A stretch of DNA of 64,000 bases from Streptomyces sp. Tu6071 (GTDB lineage Bacteria; Actinomycetota; Actinomycetes; Streptomycetales; Streptomycetaceae): positions 7,295,381 to 7,359,380 of the forward strand of contig NZ_CM001165.1 of the NCBI RefSeq assembly GCF_000213055.1. Reading direction: 5' to 3'. The position numbers and the translations under genes were made by a program. Each line of letters opens with the position of its first letter. The first letter of the stretch is position 1. The notes under the pieces were generated by a model. That model saw nothing but the letters and a program-made list of their open reading frames with translations. It was not told where the DNA came from and searched no databases. Shown here piece by piece: positions 34,398 through 43,491 of this stretch.

Positions 34398-35942
34398 ATG
34401 AACCCCATGGACGCCCCGATGCCCGAACCACCACCCCGTCGTGTCCCCGACCCACCACCCCGTCAGGTCTCCGAACCACCCCCTCAGGGACCCGAACCGC
34501 CGTCCCCTCCGGTCCCGGACCTCCTCCCGTTCGGCACCCGCGCCGTCCCCGCCCGCGACAAGACCGCCTGGCTCGTCGCCGAAGTGCGCCGCGCGATCGC
34601 CGAGGGCCGCCTCACCCCCGGCGCCCGGCTGCCGCCCTCCCGCACCCTCGCCAGCGCGCTCCGCCTCTCCCGCGGCGCCGTCACCGAGGCGTACCGGCGC
34701 CTCACCGAGGACGGCCACGTCGAGGGCCGGGGCCGCAGCGGCACGGTCGTCCGCGCCGTACCCCGCACCGTCCCGCCGCCCCGCGCGTCCACGCCCCCGC
34801 CCGCCGATCCCTTCGCCCCGGCCACGGGTGAGGCCGTCTTCGACGCCCTGCGCGAGCTGTCCGCCCGCATCGACCTCACACCGGGGCGTCCCGACCTCAC
34901 CGCCTTCCCGCGCGCCGCCTGGCTGCGCGCCACGCGTGCCGTCCTCGCCGAACTCCCCACCGCCTCCCTCGGATACGGCGACCCGCGCGGCGAGCCCGCC
35001 CTGCGCACCTCCCTCGCGCACTGGCTCGCCCGCACCCGCGGCCTCCTCGTCCACCCTGACGACCTCCTCGTCCTCTCCGGCGCCGCGCAGGCCCTCTCGC
35101 TCCTCGGGCCGGTCCTGCGCGCGGAAGGCATCGACCAGGTCGCCTTCGAGGACCCGGGCTCGCTCGGCGTCCGCCAGCACCTGCGCCGCACGGGCTTCGC
35201 CACGCCCCCCGTCCCCGTCGACCACGCGGGCATCCGCGTCGACGACCTGCGCGCCACCGGCGCCCGCGCGGTCCTGCTCACCCCCGCCCACCAGTTCCCC
35301 ACCGGAGTCGTCACGCGCGGCGGCCGCCGCCGCGCGCTGCTGCGCTGGGCGAGCGAGGGCGGCCTCGTCCTGGAGGACGACTACGACGCCGAGCACCGCT
35401 ACGACCGCGCCCCCGTCCCCGCCCTGCGCACCCTGCTCGCCGACCGCGTCTGCTATCTCGGCAGTGCCTCGAAACTCCTCGCCCCGGCGCTGCGCCTCGG
35501 CTGGCTCGTCCCGCCCCCGCACCTGCGCGACGCCCTCGTCGACGCCAAGCGCTTCGCCGACCTCGGCAACGACGTCCTCGCCCAGCACACCTTCGCGCGC
35601 CTCATCGACAGCGGAGACCTGGAACGCCACGTACGGCAGTCGCGCACCCGGCACCGGCGCCGCAGGGACGCGATGATCGCCGCGCTCGCCCGCCACCTGC
35701 CGCACGCCGTCGTCCACGGGGCCGCCGCCGGGCTCCACCTCACCCTCACCCTCGACACGCCCGTCCCCGACACCGACGTGGCCGCCGCCGCGCTCGCCCG
35801 GGGCGTCAAGGTCCAGCCCCTTTCCTGGCACCGCGTACGCCCGGGACCGCCGGGGCTCGTCCTCGGCTACGCCGCCGTACCCGCCACCGCCATCGAGGAG
35901 GGAGTGGCCGCGCTCGGCGCGGCCCTGCGGGACCTCGCCTGA
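34398..35942 (+). CDS. MocR-type regulator (GntR HTH fused to aminotransferase-like domain)
   Basis: A 514-residue fusion. The N-terminal winged HTH (KTAWLVAEVRRAIAEGRL, PPSRTLASALRLSRGAVTEA) is followed by a linker and a fold-type I aminotransferase-like domain. The PLP lysine lies in YLGSASKLLAPALRLGW, and the PLP aspartate region in LVLEDDYDAEHRYDR. MocR proteins such as PdxR sense PLP or amino acids; here the LysE exporter upstream is a likely target. The first 40 residues are a proline-rich repeat encoded by three 24-nt units, probably unstructured. Internal ATGs at 34407 and 34419 are alternative starts. Confidence 0.87.
   Translation: MNPMDAPMPEPPPRRVPDPPPRQVSEPPPQGPEPPSPPVPDLLPFGTRAVPARDKTAWLVAEVRRAIAEGRLTPGARLPPSRTLASALRLSRGAVTEAYRRLTEDGHVEGRGRSGTVVRAVPRTVPPPRASTPPPADPFAPATGEAVFDALRELSARIDLTPGRPDLTAFPRAAWLRATRAVLAELPTASLGYGDPRGEPALRTSLAHWLARTRGLLVHPDDLLVLSGAAQALSLLGPVLRAEGIDQVAFEDPGSLGVRQHLRRTGFATPPVPVDHAGIRVDDLRATGARAVLLTPAHQFPTGVVTRGGRRRALLRWASEGGLVLEDDYDAEHRYDRAPVPALRTLLADRVCYLGSASKLLAPALRLGWLVPPPHLRDALVDAKRFADLGNDVLAQHTFARLIDSGDLERHVRQSRTRHRRRRDAMIAALARHLPHAVVHGAAAGLHLTLTLDTPVPDTDVAAAALARGVKVQPLSWHRVRPGPPGLVLGYAAVPATAIEEGVAALGAALRDLA
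34425..34493 (+). repeat. Three tandem 24-nt repeats in the MocR gene start
   Basis: Units at 34425-34448, 34449-34472 and 34473-34493 (the last shortened) share GAACCACCACCCCGTC. They encode repeated PPPR/PPPQ segments in the N-terminal tail. Confidence 0.65.
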
Positions 35943-35984
35943 GGGCGGTCACCTCCCCTGCGCGCCCCGACCTCGCCCGAACCG

Positions 35985-36716
35985 TCACCGCTCCCCGCGC
36001 GCCACGAGCACCCGCTCCCCGGTCTCCTCGCACCGCAGCCCGTGCCCGCCGAGTTCCCGCGTCAGCACCTCCGGCGGCAGCATCCGGGTCAGGAACCGCT
36101 CGCCACGCCGCCGCACCACCCGCTCCCCGCGCCGCACGGTGTACGTGAACGCCAGCTCGGCCCCCTCCTCGCACGCCGTCTCCCGCACCTCGCCCTCGTA
36201 GGTGTCGGCGCCGACCCGTACCGGCGTGAACACCGCGACCTCCGCCGCGCGCGGCGCCCGCGCGCGAGGGCGGTCCATGAGCAGCAGCCCGCCGGGCTCC
36301 AGGACACGTGCCGCCGCCTCCCACAGCGCGTCGCGCGCCGCGCCGTCGAGCGTCGGAACGACGTTGTGGCACACCACCAACTCGGCGGAAGAATCCGGGA
36401 TTTCCGCCTCGGGCAGCGTGCCCGGGTGCACGGTCACGCGCGCCCGCCGGTCCGCCCGGGACCACGCGAGACGCGTCAGCAGGAGCGAGCGCATGACCGC
36501 CGAGGGCTCCACGGCGTGCACCGGCGCCCCCGAGCACGCGAGCGCCATGAGACTCACCGTCCCGCTCCCCGCGCCCACGTCCACCACCGCGCCCCGCGCC
36601 GCGGCGACCCGCCCCCCGTACAACTCCGCCACGAGCCGGCTGTCCCGCTCGGCCTGGAGGATGTCGTAGAACTCCGCCGTCGTCCGGTACGCGTCCGCGC
36701 CCTCGCACTCACTCAT
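35985..36716 (-). CDS. Class I SAM-dependent methyltransferase
   Basis: A 243-residue methyltransferase. The SAM-binding motif I is VVDVGAGSGTVSLMAL, followed by the acidic strand end VHAVEPSAVM and a later VVCHNVVPTL/GGLLLMD. It starts MSECEGADAYRTTAEFYDIL, similar to small-molecule methyltransferases. It converges with the MocR gene, and no operon partner suggests a substrate. Confidence 0.83.
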   Translation of the reverse strand: MSECEGADAYRTTAEFYDILQAERDSRLVAELYGGRVAAARGAVVDVGAGSGTVSLMALACSGAPVHAVEPSAVMRSLLLTRLAWSRADRRARVTVHPGTLPEAEIPDSSAELVVCHNVVPTLDGAARDALWEAAARVLEPGGLLLMDRPRARAPRAAEVAVFTPVRVGADTYEGEVRETACEEGAELAFTYTVRRGERVVRRRGERFLTRMLPPEVLTRELGGHGLRCEETGERVLVARGER

Positions 36717-36767
36717 GGGGCCACGGTGCCCGCCGGGCGCCCGCCGGAACGGAAGGCGGGGCCGGGA

Positions 36768-36989
36768 TCAGCGCTTCTTGCGCAGCGACTCCGGCTTGTG
36801 GACCGCCCGCTTGCCGCTCTTGTCGCTCTCGACCTCGTACTGCGGCTCCTCCGGCGAGGCGTCCACGGTGCGCCCGGCGGCCTCCGTGTGCTTGTCCACC
36901 TTCTTCGTCACCTCGCCCTCGACCTCCTGACCGTGGCTGCTCCACGCCACGTCGTCGCCGCGCCGCAGCTTCTTGTCCTTCTTCGCCAT
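36768..36989 (-). CDS. HVA1-type Tudor-domain protein (DUF2945)
   Basis: A 73-residue protein: MAKKDKKLRRGDDVAWSSHG, GEVTKKVDKHTEAAGRTVD, QYEVESDKSGKRAVHKPESL. This is the hypervirulence-associated/DUF2945 Tudor-like domain, a small basic beta-barrel found across bacteria and fungi. It has no catalytic residues; a nucleic-acid or protein-binding role is inferred from the charge. It is a single gene, cytosolic. Confidence 0.82.
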   Translation of the reverse strand: MAKKDKKLRRGDDVAWSSHGQEVEGEVTKKVDKHTEAAGRTVDASPEEPQYEVESDKSGKRAVHKPESLRKKR

Positions 36990-37238
36990 GGGGACCGCCC
37001 TTCGTGCCGGGGCGCGTGCCACAGCGGTACGCGCCGTCCCGGCCCAGCCTCCCGCGCTCGCGGCGCCCGCGCGCCCCGGCACCGCCGAACGGCCCCGTCC
37101 GGGCCCCGTCCGCTCGCGCCCGTCCGCCCCGCGTGATCGGCTGACTCGCGACCGTACGAAGCGCCGCGGCTCGAAGAGCGGCACAGACAGTGGTGCGGGC
37201 ACGAGGACGTCCCTACGGCCGATCGGCTTGGAGGCCCC

Positions 37239-38186
37239 ATGCGGCGCGGAACCCCGGACGCGGCTCCCGGCCGCGCGCCCCACGAGCCCCCCGCCCCCCG
37301 CCGCGTCGCCGTCGTCACCGGCGCGGCGCGCGGCGTCGGCGCCGCCCTCGCCCGCGCCCTCGCGGCGCGCGGCATGGCCGTGGCCCTCCTCGGCAGGGAA
37401 CTCGCCACGCTGGAGGCCGTCGCCCGCGAACTGCCCGTACCGACCTGCTCGCTGGAGGTCGACGTCACCGACGAGCCCGCCCTGCGCGGCGCCGCCGACT
37501 GCGTACGGGAACGTCTCGGACCCGCCTCCGTCGTCGTCGCCAACGCGGGCATCGCCGCCGCCGGTCCCTTCACGCACACCGGCGCGGCCCTGTGGGACCG
37601 TGTCATCGCCGTCAACCTCACCGGCAGCGCCGCAACGGCTCGCGTCTTCCTCCCGCACCTCCTCGCCAAGCGCGGCCACTTCCTCCAGGTCGCCTCCACG
37701 GCCTCCTTCGGCTCCGCGCCGATGATGAGCGCCTACTGCGCCTCGAAGGCCGGTGTCGAGTCCTTCGCCCAGGCGCTGCGCAACGAACTCGCCCCGGCGG
37801 GCGTCACGGTGGGCATCGCCTACCTGCACTGGACCGGGACGGGCATGATCGAGAACATCGACGAGGACCCCGTCCTGCGGGCGCTGCGCGCCCACCAGCC
37901 GGCCTTCGCGGGCCGCGTCCACCCGCCCGAGCAGGTCGCCGCCTGGCTCGCGCGGAGCATCGCCCGCCGCGCGCCCACCGTCTACGCGCCGCCCTGGCTC
38001 CGCTTCCTCCAGCCCCTGCGGCCCGTCTTCCCCTACGCCGTCTCGTACGTGTCACGCCGCGCCCTCGCGCGCCTCACGCCCGCCGAACTGGCCCGCGAGG
38101 CCGGCGTCCTCGGACCGGGCGGACGCGCCGACTGGGGCGCCGAGGACCGCACCCCCGCGCGCCCCGTGACGCCCCCGCACACCTGA
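37239..38186 (+). CDS. Short-chain dehydrogenase/reductase
   Basis: A 315-residue SDR. Cofactor motif VTGAARGVGAALA (TGxxxGxG), NAG (VVANAGIAAAG), catalytic serine in ASTASF, and YCASK (Tyr-x-x-x-Lys) are all present. The C-terminal extension (FLQPLRPVFPYAVSYVSRRAL) is amphipathic and could associate with membrane, as in long SDRs acting on lipids or steroids. GGAGG precedes ATG 37239. It ends 3 bp from the convergent MBL gene. Confidence 0.87.
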   Translation: MRRGTPDAAPGRAPHEPPAPRRVAVVTGAARGVGAALARALAARGMAVALLGRELATLEAVARELPVPTCSLEVDVTDEPALRGAADCVRERLGPASVVVANAGIAAAGPFTHTGAALWDRVIAVNLTGSAATARVFLPHLLAKRGHFLQVASTASFGSAPMMSAYCASKAGVESFAQALRNELAPAGVTVGIAYLHWTGTGMIENIDEDPVLRALRAHQPAFAGRVHPPEQVAAWLARSIARRAPTVYAPPWLRFLQPLRPVFPYAVSYVSRRALARLTPAELAREAGVLGPGGRADWGAEDRTPARPVTPPHT

Positions 38187-38188
38187 CG

Positions 38189-38953
38189 TCACGCCCCGGC
38201 GTGCTCCCTGGCCCGCGCGACGGCCTCGCGCACGTCACCCCGGTGGACGGGCCCGTGCCCGGCGAGCAGTGTCCCGGCCTGTATCGCTTCCAGGGCGGCG
38301 AGCGAGGCGAGGGTACGGGCCCGGTCGGCGTGGAACATCCCGGGCAGCAGCTGGGGGCCCGCCAGGCGCGAGGTGGGGTGCCCCGTCACGAGCGCGTCAC
38401 CGCTGACGAGCACGCCGTGCTCCGGCAGGTGGTACGCGCAGTGCCCGCGCGTGTGCCCCGGCGTGTGCACGGGCACGGGCCGCCCCGGGAGGTCGAGCGC
38501 CCCGGCGACGGGGAAGGCCCGCGGCCCGGCGACGGGCACCGCGCCCAGTCCCCCCGAGCGCACCGCGCCCAGCGCCCAGGGGAGCACCCCGGGCCGCCAG
38601 GCCCGCGCGAGGATCTTCCCGATGGTCACCTGGTGCAGGAACTCCCTGCGCGCGTGCGGCACTTCCTCCTCGTGCATGAGGATGTCGGTCCCGTACGCGG
38701 TGCGCAGGTGCTCGGCCGCCCCGATGTGGTCGCCGTGCGCGTGCGTGATCAGCACGGCCCGTACGGCCTCCGGTGCGACGCCGAGCCGCGCGAGCGAGGC
38801 CAGCACCGCCTCCCGGTCGCCCGGATACCCCGAGTCGATGAGCGTCGCCGCGTCCCCGTCCTTGACGACCACCCAGTTCGTGTCGCTCCCGTGGACCAGG
38901 TGAACCCCCGCCGCCACCTCGACGACGTCCTCGTCCCGCAGCCCTGCCGTCAT
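38189..38953 (-). CDS. Metallo-beta-lactamase-fold hydrolase
   Basis: A 254-residue MBL-fold protein. The metal motif THAHGDHIGAAEHL (HxHxDH) is intact, with further ligands in HTPGHTRGHCAYHLP and GDALVTGH and a final AGHGPVH. The central insertion LARAWRPGVLPWALG resembles the lid of the glyoxalase II/quorum-quenching-type group. Antibiotic hydrolysis is not indicated. It has no signal peptide. Confidence 0.87.
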   Translation of the reverse strand: MTAGLRDEDVVEVAAGVHLVHGSDTNWVVVKDGDAATLIDSGYPGDREAVLASLARLGVAPEAVRAVLITHAHGDHIGAAEHLRTAYGTDILMHEEEVPHARREFLHQVTIGKILARAWRPGVLPWALGAVRSGGLGAVPVAGPRAFPVAGALDLPGRPVPVHTPGHTRGHCAYHLPEHGVLVSGDALVTGHPTSRLAGPQLLPGMFHADRARTLASLAALEAIQAGTLLAGHGPVHRGDVREAVARAREHAGA

Positions 38954-39091
38954 TGCCCGCCCTTTCGTGCCGGTGACAGCCCCTCAAGGAGGCCGTGTCC
39001 CGTGTCGTCGCGGCGGACGCCTGACGCGCCGCCGCCTTCTCTTCCTGCGGCATACTGCCCGCGAGACGTGCGCAGGGGAAGCGGGGGACTG

Positions 39092-40411
39092 ATGAGGCGG
39101 GTGCGAACGGGAGTCGCGGCGGTCGCGGTGTGCGGTGTGCTGCTGGCGTCGGGCTGCTCCGGCGACGCGGCGTCCGAGGGCCCCGTACCGCTCGCCACCG
39201 GGCGCCCGCACCGCCCCGCGGACCCGGCCGACCTGAACGGCGACGGGTACGCCGACGCGGTCCTCGGCTCGGAGGAGCGCGGAAGCGTGGTCCTGTGGGG
39301 CGCGAAGGACGGACTCGACGCGCGGCGGACGAGCCGGTTCGCCGTCACGAACCCGGTGCGCGCCGACCTCGACGGGGACGGCTACACCGACCTCGTCGCG
39401 GCCACCGGGGGCGGTGGCACGGTGCTCCTGCGGGGCGGACCGCGCGGGCTCGCCGCTCCGCGCACGCTGCGCACCCCGCGCGGCTTCGTCCCCCGCGCCG
39501 CGGGGGACTTCGACGGCGACGGCACCACCGACCTCTTCGACGGCGGCGAAGGCGGCACCGGGGACACGAACACCCTGCCCGAGGACCCCGGTACCCCCGG
39601 CCGCGTCCTCCACGGTCCTTTCACCGCGGGCGGTGCCCCGGCCCGTACCCGCGCCCTCGACCTCGGCCAGCACGGCTACAGCAGCCCCGCCGGCGTGGCC
39701 GCCGCCGACTTCGACGGCGACGGCGCGAGCGACCTCGTCCTCGGCTACGCGTACGACGCGCAGGACGACGACAACGCGCCGCCGGACCTCACACCGGTCG
39801 CCTATTACAAGGGGGGCCCGAGCGGCCCGCGCCGCGACCGCTCGCGCGAGAAGGCCCTGCTCGCCGCCGCGGGTCCGGGAGAGGGCGGCTTCGCCTCGTT
39901 CCCGGGCGACACGGACGGCGACGCGGCGGCCGAACTCCTCGTCCCCGGCACCGCGCCCGGGGGACACGGCCGCCTCACCGTCCTCCACGGAGGCGCGGGC
40001 GGGCCGGGCACGGGCGGGAAGGCGGACGTGTACGAGGGCGAGGAGGGCGCCTTCGGCTCCTCGGTCCTCACCGGGCGCATCGACGGCGACTCCCGGGGCG
40101 ACCTCGTCATCGGCGCGGCCGGCGCCTACCGCCACGACGACTGGATCACCGTCCGCGCCACCCGCGCCGGAACCCAGCGGCTCACGGCGCTCGACGACTG
40201 GATGCCGGGCCGCCCCAACGCCGCCCACTGGAACGAGTTCATGCCCCTCGCCCTGCTCGACGCGGACGGCGACCACCACGCCGACCTCCTCGCCCACGCC
40301 CCCCGCCACAACGGCGGCAAGGGCGCCTACGTCCTCCTGCGCGGCACGGACAAGGGCCTCTCCCTCCACGGCGTGCGCTCCCTCGCCCCCGCGCGCCTCG
40401 GACTGGACTGA
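39092..40411 (+). CDS. FG-GAP / VCBS-repeat lipoprotein
   Basis: A 439-residue secreted protein. The lipobox is LLASGC after a short basic leader (MRRVRTGVAAVAVCGV). Seven FG-GAP-type calcium-binding repeats can be counted by their acidic loops: DLNGDGYADAV, DLDGDGYTDLV, DFDGDGTTDLF, DFDGDGASDLV, DTDGDAAAELL, RIDGDSRGDLV and DADGDHHADLL. This is an integrin-alpha-like beta-propeller anchored at the cell surface, with no enzymatic motif. Its role is probably adhesion or scaffolding. Confidence 0.87.
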   Translation: MRRVRTGVAAVAVCGVLLASGCSGDAASEGPVPLATGRPHRPADPADLNGDGYADAVLGSEERGSVVLWGAKDGLDARRTSRFAVTNPVRADLDGDGYTDLVAATGGGGTVLLRGGPRGLAAPRTLRTPRGFVPRAAGDFDGDGTTDLFDGGEGGTGDTNTLPEDPGTPGRVLHGPFTAGGAPARTRALDLGQHGYSSPAGVAAADFDGDGASDLVLGYAYDAQDDDNAPPDLTPVAYYKGGPSGPRRDRSREKALLAAAGPGEGGFASFPGDTDGDAAAELLVPGTAPGGHGRLTVLHGGAGGPGTGGKADVYEGEEGAFGSSVLTGRIDGDSRGDLVIGAAGAYRHDDWITVRATRAGTQRLTALDDWMPGRPNAAHWNEFMPLALLDADGDHHADLLAHAPRHNGGKGAYVLLRGTDKGLSLHGVRSLAPARLGLD

Positions 40412-40441
40412 GAACCGGCGGACGGGGCCTTGCCGCGACGG

Positions 40442-40481
40442 TTTACAGCTCTCTTCCAACGATGTAAAAAGTCAAGAGAGC
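40442..40481. promoter_or_regulatory. Interleaved inverted repeats upstream of the GH2 gene
   Basis: TTTACA (40442-40447) pairs with TGTAAA (40463-40468), and GCTCTCTT (40448-40455) pairs exactly with AAGAGAGC (40474-40481). The stretch is A/T-rich against its surroundings and lies about 140 nt before the start codon. CCAACGATGTAAA resembles LacI-type operators. It is likely the control site of the glycosidase. Confidence 0.55.
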
Positions 40482-40622
40482 CTCAAGTCGCCCTGCTGTT
40501 CCGCCGGTTGCCCGGCGGGAGGCCGCGAGAGGCCCGGCCCGTCCCGCGCTCCAGCCTTGTCATGTACGTGATAAAAGCCCGCCTGGTGGAGACCCGCCCG
40601 GAGTACCCGAAGGAGCCGCACC

Positions 40623-42989
40623 ATGCCGCACGCCCCGACCTCCGCACCCCCGCCCCGCACCCTCAGACCCGCCCCGCGCGCCCTGCTCACCGCCCTCCTC
40701 GCCGTCCTCGCGCTGTGCGCGGGCGCCCTCACGGCCGCCGCGCCCGCCCGGGCAGCCGCGAGCGCCTGGGCCCCCAAACCCTCACCCCTCACCACGCCCT
40801 GGACCGACCAGGTCCCCACCGACAAACCGCTCAACGAGTACCCCCGCCCCCAGCTCACCCGCCCCGACTGGGCCAACCTCAACGGCATCTGGGACTTCGC
40901 CGTGACCGCCGCGAACGCGGGACAGCCCACGCAGTGGAACGAGCAGATCCGCGTCCCCTTCGTCGCCGAGTCGGCGCTCTCCGGCGTCAAGCGGCAGGTC
41001 AACGCCGGGGACAAGCTCTGGTACCGCCGCACCTTCACCGTCCCCGCGGGCTGGAACGGCAGGAACGTCGTCCTCAACTTCGGCGCGAGCGACTGGCGCA
41101 CCACCGTGTGGGTCAACGGGCAGCAGGCGGGCGCCGAGCACAGCGGTGGCTACGACGCCTTCTCCCACGACATCACCGCCCTCCTCAACAGGGGCGGCAC
41201 CAACACCGTCGTCGTCTCCGTCCTCGACCCCACCCAGTCCGGCGGCCAGGCGATCGGCAAACAGCGCTCCGGCCCCGTCGAACCCCACGCGGGCGGCGGC
41301 ATCTTCTACACCTCCGCCTCCGGCATCTGGCAGACCGTCTGGCTCGAACCCGTCGCCCCCGCGCACATCACCCGCCTCGACATGACACCCGACCTCGGCA
41401 CGAGCACCCTCAGGACCACGGTCCGCGCCGCCGGGGCCAGCGGCCGCCAGGTCCGCGTCACCGTCTCCACCGGCGGCCGGACGGTCGGCACGGCGACCGG
41501 CACCGTCGGCGGCGCCCTGAGCGTCCCCGTCCCCTCACCGCACCTGTGGACCCCCGAGGACCCCTTCCTCTACGACGTGCGCGCCGAACTCCTCGACGGC
41601 ACCACCGTCACCGACACGACCGGCAGCTACACGGGGATGCGGAGCATCGCCCTCGCCCGCGTCGACGGCGTCCAGCGCCCCGTCCTCAACGGCAAGTTCG
41701 TCTTCCAGACCGGCACGCTCGACCAGGGCTACTGGCCCGACGGCATCTACACCGCGCCCACCGACGACGCCCTCAAGTACGACCTCCAGAAGCACAAGGA
41801 CCTCGGCTTCAACATGGTCCGCAAGCACATCAAGGTCGAACCCCAGCGCTGGTTCTACTGGGCCGACAAGCTCGGCCTCCTGGTCTGGCAGGACATGCCC
41901 GCGATGGACCTGCGCACCCCCGACAGCGCCGCCCGCACGCAGTGGGAGGCCGAGTATCACGAGATCATCGACGAGCACCGCAGCTCGCCCTCGCTCGTCA
42001 TGTGGGTCGACGAGAACGAGGGCTGGGGCCAGTACGACCAGGCCCGCATCGCCGACGACATCAAGGCGTACGACCCGAGCCGCCTCGTGGACAACATGAG
42101 CGGCGTCAACTGCTGCGGCGCCGTCGACGGTGGCAACGGCGACGTCATCGACCACCACAACTACGTCGGCCCCGGCGTCACGAGACCGAGCGCGAGCCGC
42201 GCCGCGGTCCTCGGCGAGTTCGGCGGCCTCGGACTGCGCGTCCAAGGGCACGAGTGGTACCCCGGCGGCGGCTTCAGCTACGAGGACCAGCCCGACGCGG
42301 CCCACCTGAACAACCGCTTCACCGGCCTCATCGACGCCCTGCGCCTCCAGCAGATGCCCGCCGGGCTCTCGGCCTCCGTCTACACCGAGATCACCGACGT
42401 CGAGAACGAGGCCAACGGCCTGCTCACCTACGACCGCCAGGCCGTCAAGGTCGACGAGAACCGGGTCCGCGCCGCCAACCAGGCCCTCATCGCCGCCTCG
42501 CGCGGCACCCCGCCCCGCGCCACCCTCCCGACCGGTGGCTACAAGTCCCTGCGCGTCACGACCCCGGGCTTCACCGACCGCTACCTGCGCCACTACGACG
42601 GCCTCGCGAACACCGAGCCCGTCACCGCCGCGAGCCCCGCACTCCTGAAGGCCGACGCCACCTGGAAGATCGTCCCCGGCCTCTCCGACTCCGCGTGCTA
42701 CTCCTTCGAGTCCCGCAACTACCCCGGCGAGTACCTGCGCCACCGCGAGTTCCGGGTCCACCGCGAGGCGGGCGACGGCTCGGCGCTCTTCAAGGCCGAC
42801 GCCACCTGGTGCGCCGTCCCCGGCGAGGGCGGCGTCCGCCTCATGGCCTCGAACTTCCCCGGCCAGTACCTGCGCCACTACAACTCGGAGGTCTGGCTCG
42901 CGACGCCCGGCGGCACCCACGCCTACGACACACCGGACCGCTTCACCGAGGACACCACCTGGGCCGCGGAGAACCCGTGGACCCCGTGA
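40623..42989 (+). CDS. Secreted GH2-family glycosidase with C-terminal AbfB (CBM42-like) domain
   Basis: A 788-residue secreted enzyme. A signal peptide (ALLTALLAVLALCAGAL, then APARAAA) is followed by a GH2 jelly-roll (NLNGIWDFAV, RRTFTVPAGW, VWVNGQQAGAEHSGGYDAFS), an immunoglobulin-like domain, and the barrel. The acid/base glutamate is in WVDENEGWGQYD (NE pair) and the nucleophile glutamate in VLGEFGG. The last 150 residues match the AbfB beta-trefoil with two repeats (SFESRNYPGEYLRHREF; LMASNFPGQYLRHYNSE), which binds arabinofuranose side chains. It probably trims plant hemicellulose outside the cell. GAAGGAG precedes the ATG. Confidence 0.87.
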   Translation: MPHAPTSAPPPRTLRPAPRALLTALLAVLALCAGALTAAAPARAAASAWAPKPSPLTTPWTDQVPTDKPLNEYPRPQLTRPDWANLNGIWDFAVTAANAGQPTQWNEQIRVPFVAESALSGVKRQVNAGDKLWYRRTFTVPAGWNGRNVVLNFGASDWRTTVWVNGQQAGAEHSGGYDAFSHDITALLNRGGTNTVVVSVLDPTQSGGQAIGKQRSGPVEPHAGGGIFYTSASGIWQTVWLEPVAPAHITRLDMTPDLGTSTLRTTVRAAGASGRQVRVTVSTGGRTVGTATGTVGGALSVPVPSPHLWTPEDPFLYDVRAELLDGTTVTDTTGSYTGMRSIALARVDGVQRPVLNGKFVFQTGTLDQGYWPDGIYTAPTDDALKYDLQKHKDLGFNMVRKHIKVEPQRWFYWADKLGLLVWQDMPAMDLRTPDSAARTQWEAEYHEIIDEHRSSPSLVMWVDENEGWGQYDQARIADDIKAYDPSRLVDNMSGVNCCGAVDGGNGDVIDHHNYVGPGVTRPSASRAAVLGEFGGLGLRVQGHEWYPGGGFSYEDQPDAAHLNNRFTGLIDALRLQQMPAGLSASVYTEITDVENEANGLLTYDRQAVKVDENRVRAANQALIAASRGTPPRATLPTGGYKSLRVTTPGFTDRYLRHYDGLANTEPVTAASPALLKADATWKIVPGLSDSACYSFESRNYPGEYLRHREFRVHREAGDGSALFKADATWCAVPGEGGVRLMASNFPGQYLRHYNSEVWLATPGGTHAYDTPDRFTEDTTWAAENPWTP

Positions 42990-43008
42990 ACGCGAACCGC
43001 TGACAGAC

Positions 43009-43055
43009 GCGGGCACCCGTGGGGCGCGCCGAAGACGCTCCCCACGGGTGCCCGC
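43009..43055. terminator. Strong bidirectional terminator
   Basis: GCGGGCACCCGTGGGG (43009-43024) is exactly complementary to CCCCACGGGTGCCCGC (43040-43055), a 16-bp stem between the convergent GH2 and DUF4235 genes. Confidence 0.85.
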
Positions 43056-43070
43056 CCGCCTCCTCCGCCC

Positions 43071-43337
43071 TCAGTCGGGCCACTTCCCCGTCAGCCGCTT
43101 CGCCGCCGTCGCCCCACCCCGCTCCACCGCGGCCCGCACCGTCGAGAAGATGGCGCCCTGGAGGGCAGCGGCCACCAGGATCTCGCCCCAGCGCCGGTCC
43201 TCGTCACCGGCCCCCGGAGCCTCGCCCTCGTGCCCGAGCCTCTTCCACGCCTGCCGGAAGAGCGCACCGGCCACCATCCCCGCGCCCATGCCCAGCGCCA
43301 GCCCCACCGGCTTGTACGCGACCTTGTCCACCTTCAC
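43071..43337 (-). CDS. DUF4235-family small membrane protein
   Basis: An 88-residue protein starting at GTG 43337 (MKVDKVAYKPVGLALGMGAG). It has a glycine-rich N-terminal membrane helix (GLALGMGAGMVAGALF), a charged loop (GHEGEAPGAGDEDRRW), a second helix (ILVAAALQGAIFSTVRAAV) and the tail KRLTGKWPD. This is the DUF4235 layout, widespread in actinobacteria with no known function. It is divergent from the PP2C gene, 150 bp away. Confidence 0.82.
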   Translation of the reverse strand: MKVDKVAYKPVGLALGMGAGMVAGALFRQAWKRLGHEGEAPGAGDEDRRWGEILVAAALQGAIFSTVRAAVERGGATAAKRLTGKWPD

Positions 43338-43491
43338 GTCCCGCTCACCTCTCCCTGATGTTCCCGCGTGCGCACGTGACCGTGCCGTCCGCCCGCGAGT
43401 ACCCCCGGCCGCTCCGGTCAGACACGGCTTCCACAAGCGGCCCCGCCGCGCCGCCCCGATTGCAGGGGCCGGGAGAGAGGGGGATTCTGAG

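Noticed and set aside
38189..38953. Metallo-beta-lactamase fold taken as antibiotic resistance
   Set aside because: The HxHxDH motif is shared by many hydrolases; sequence resembles the glyoxalase II-like group and has no signal peptide.
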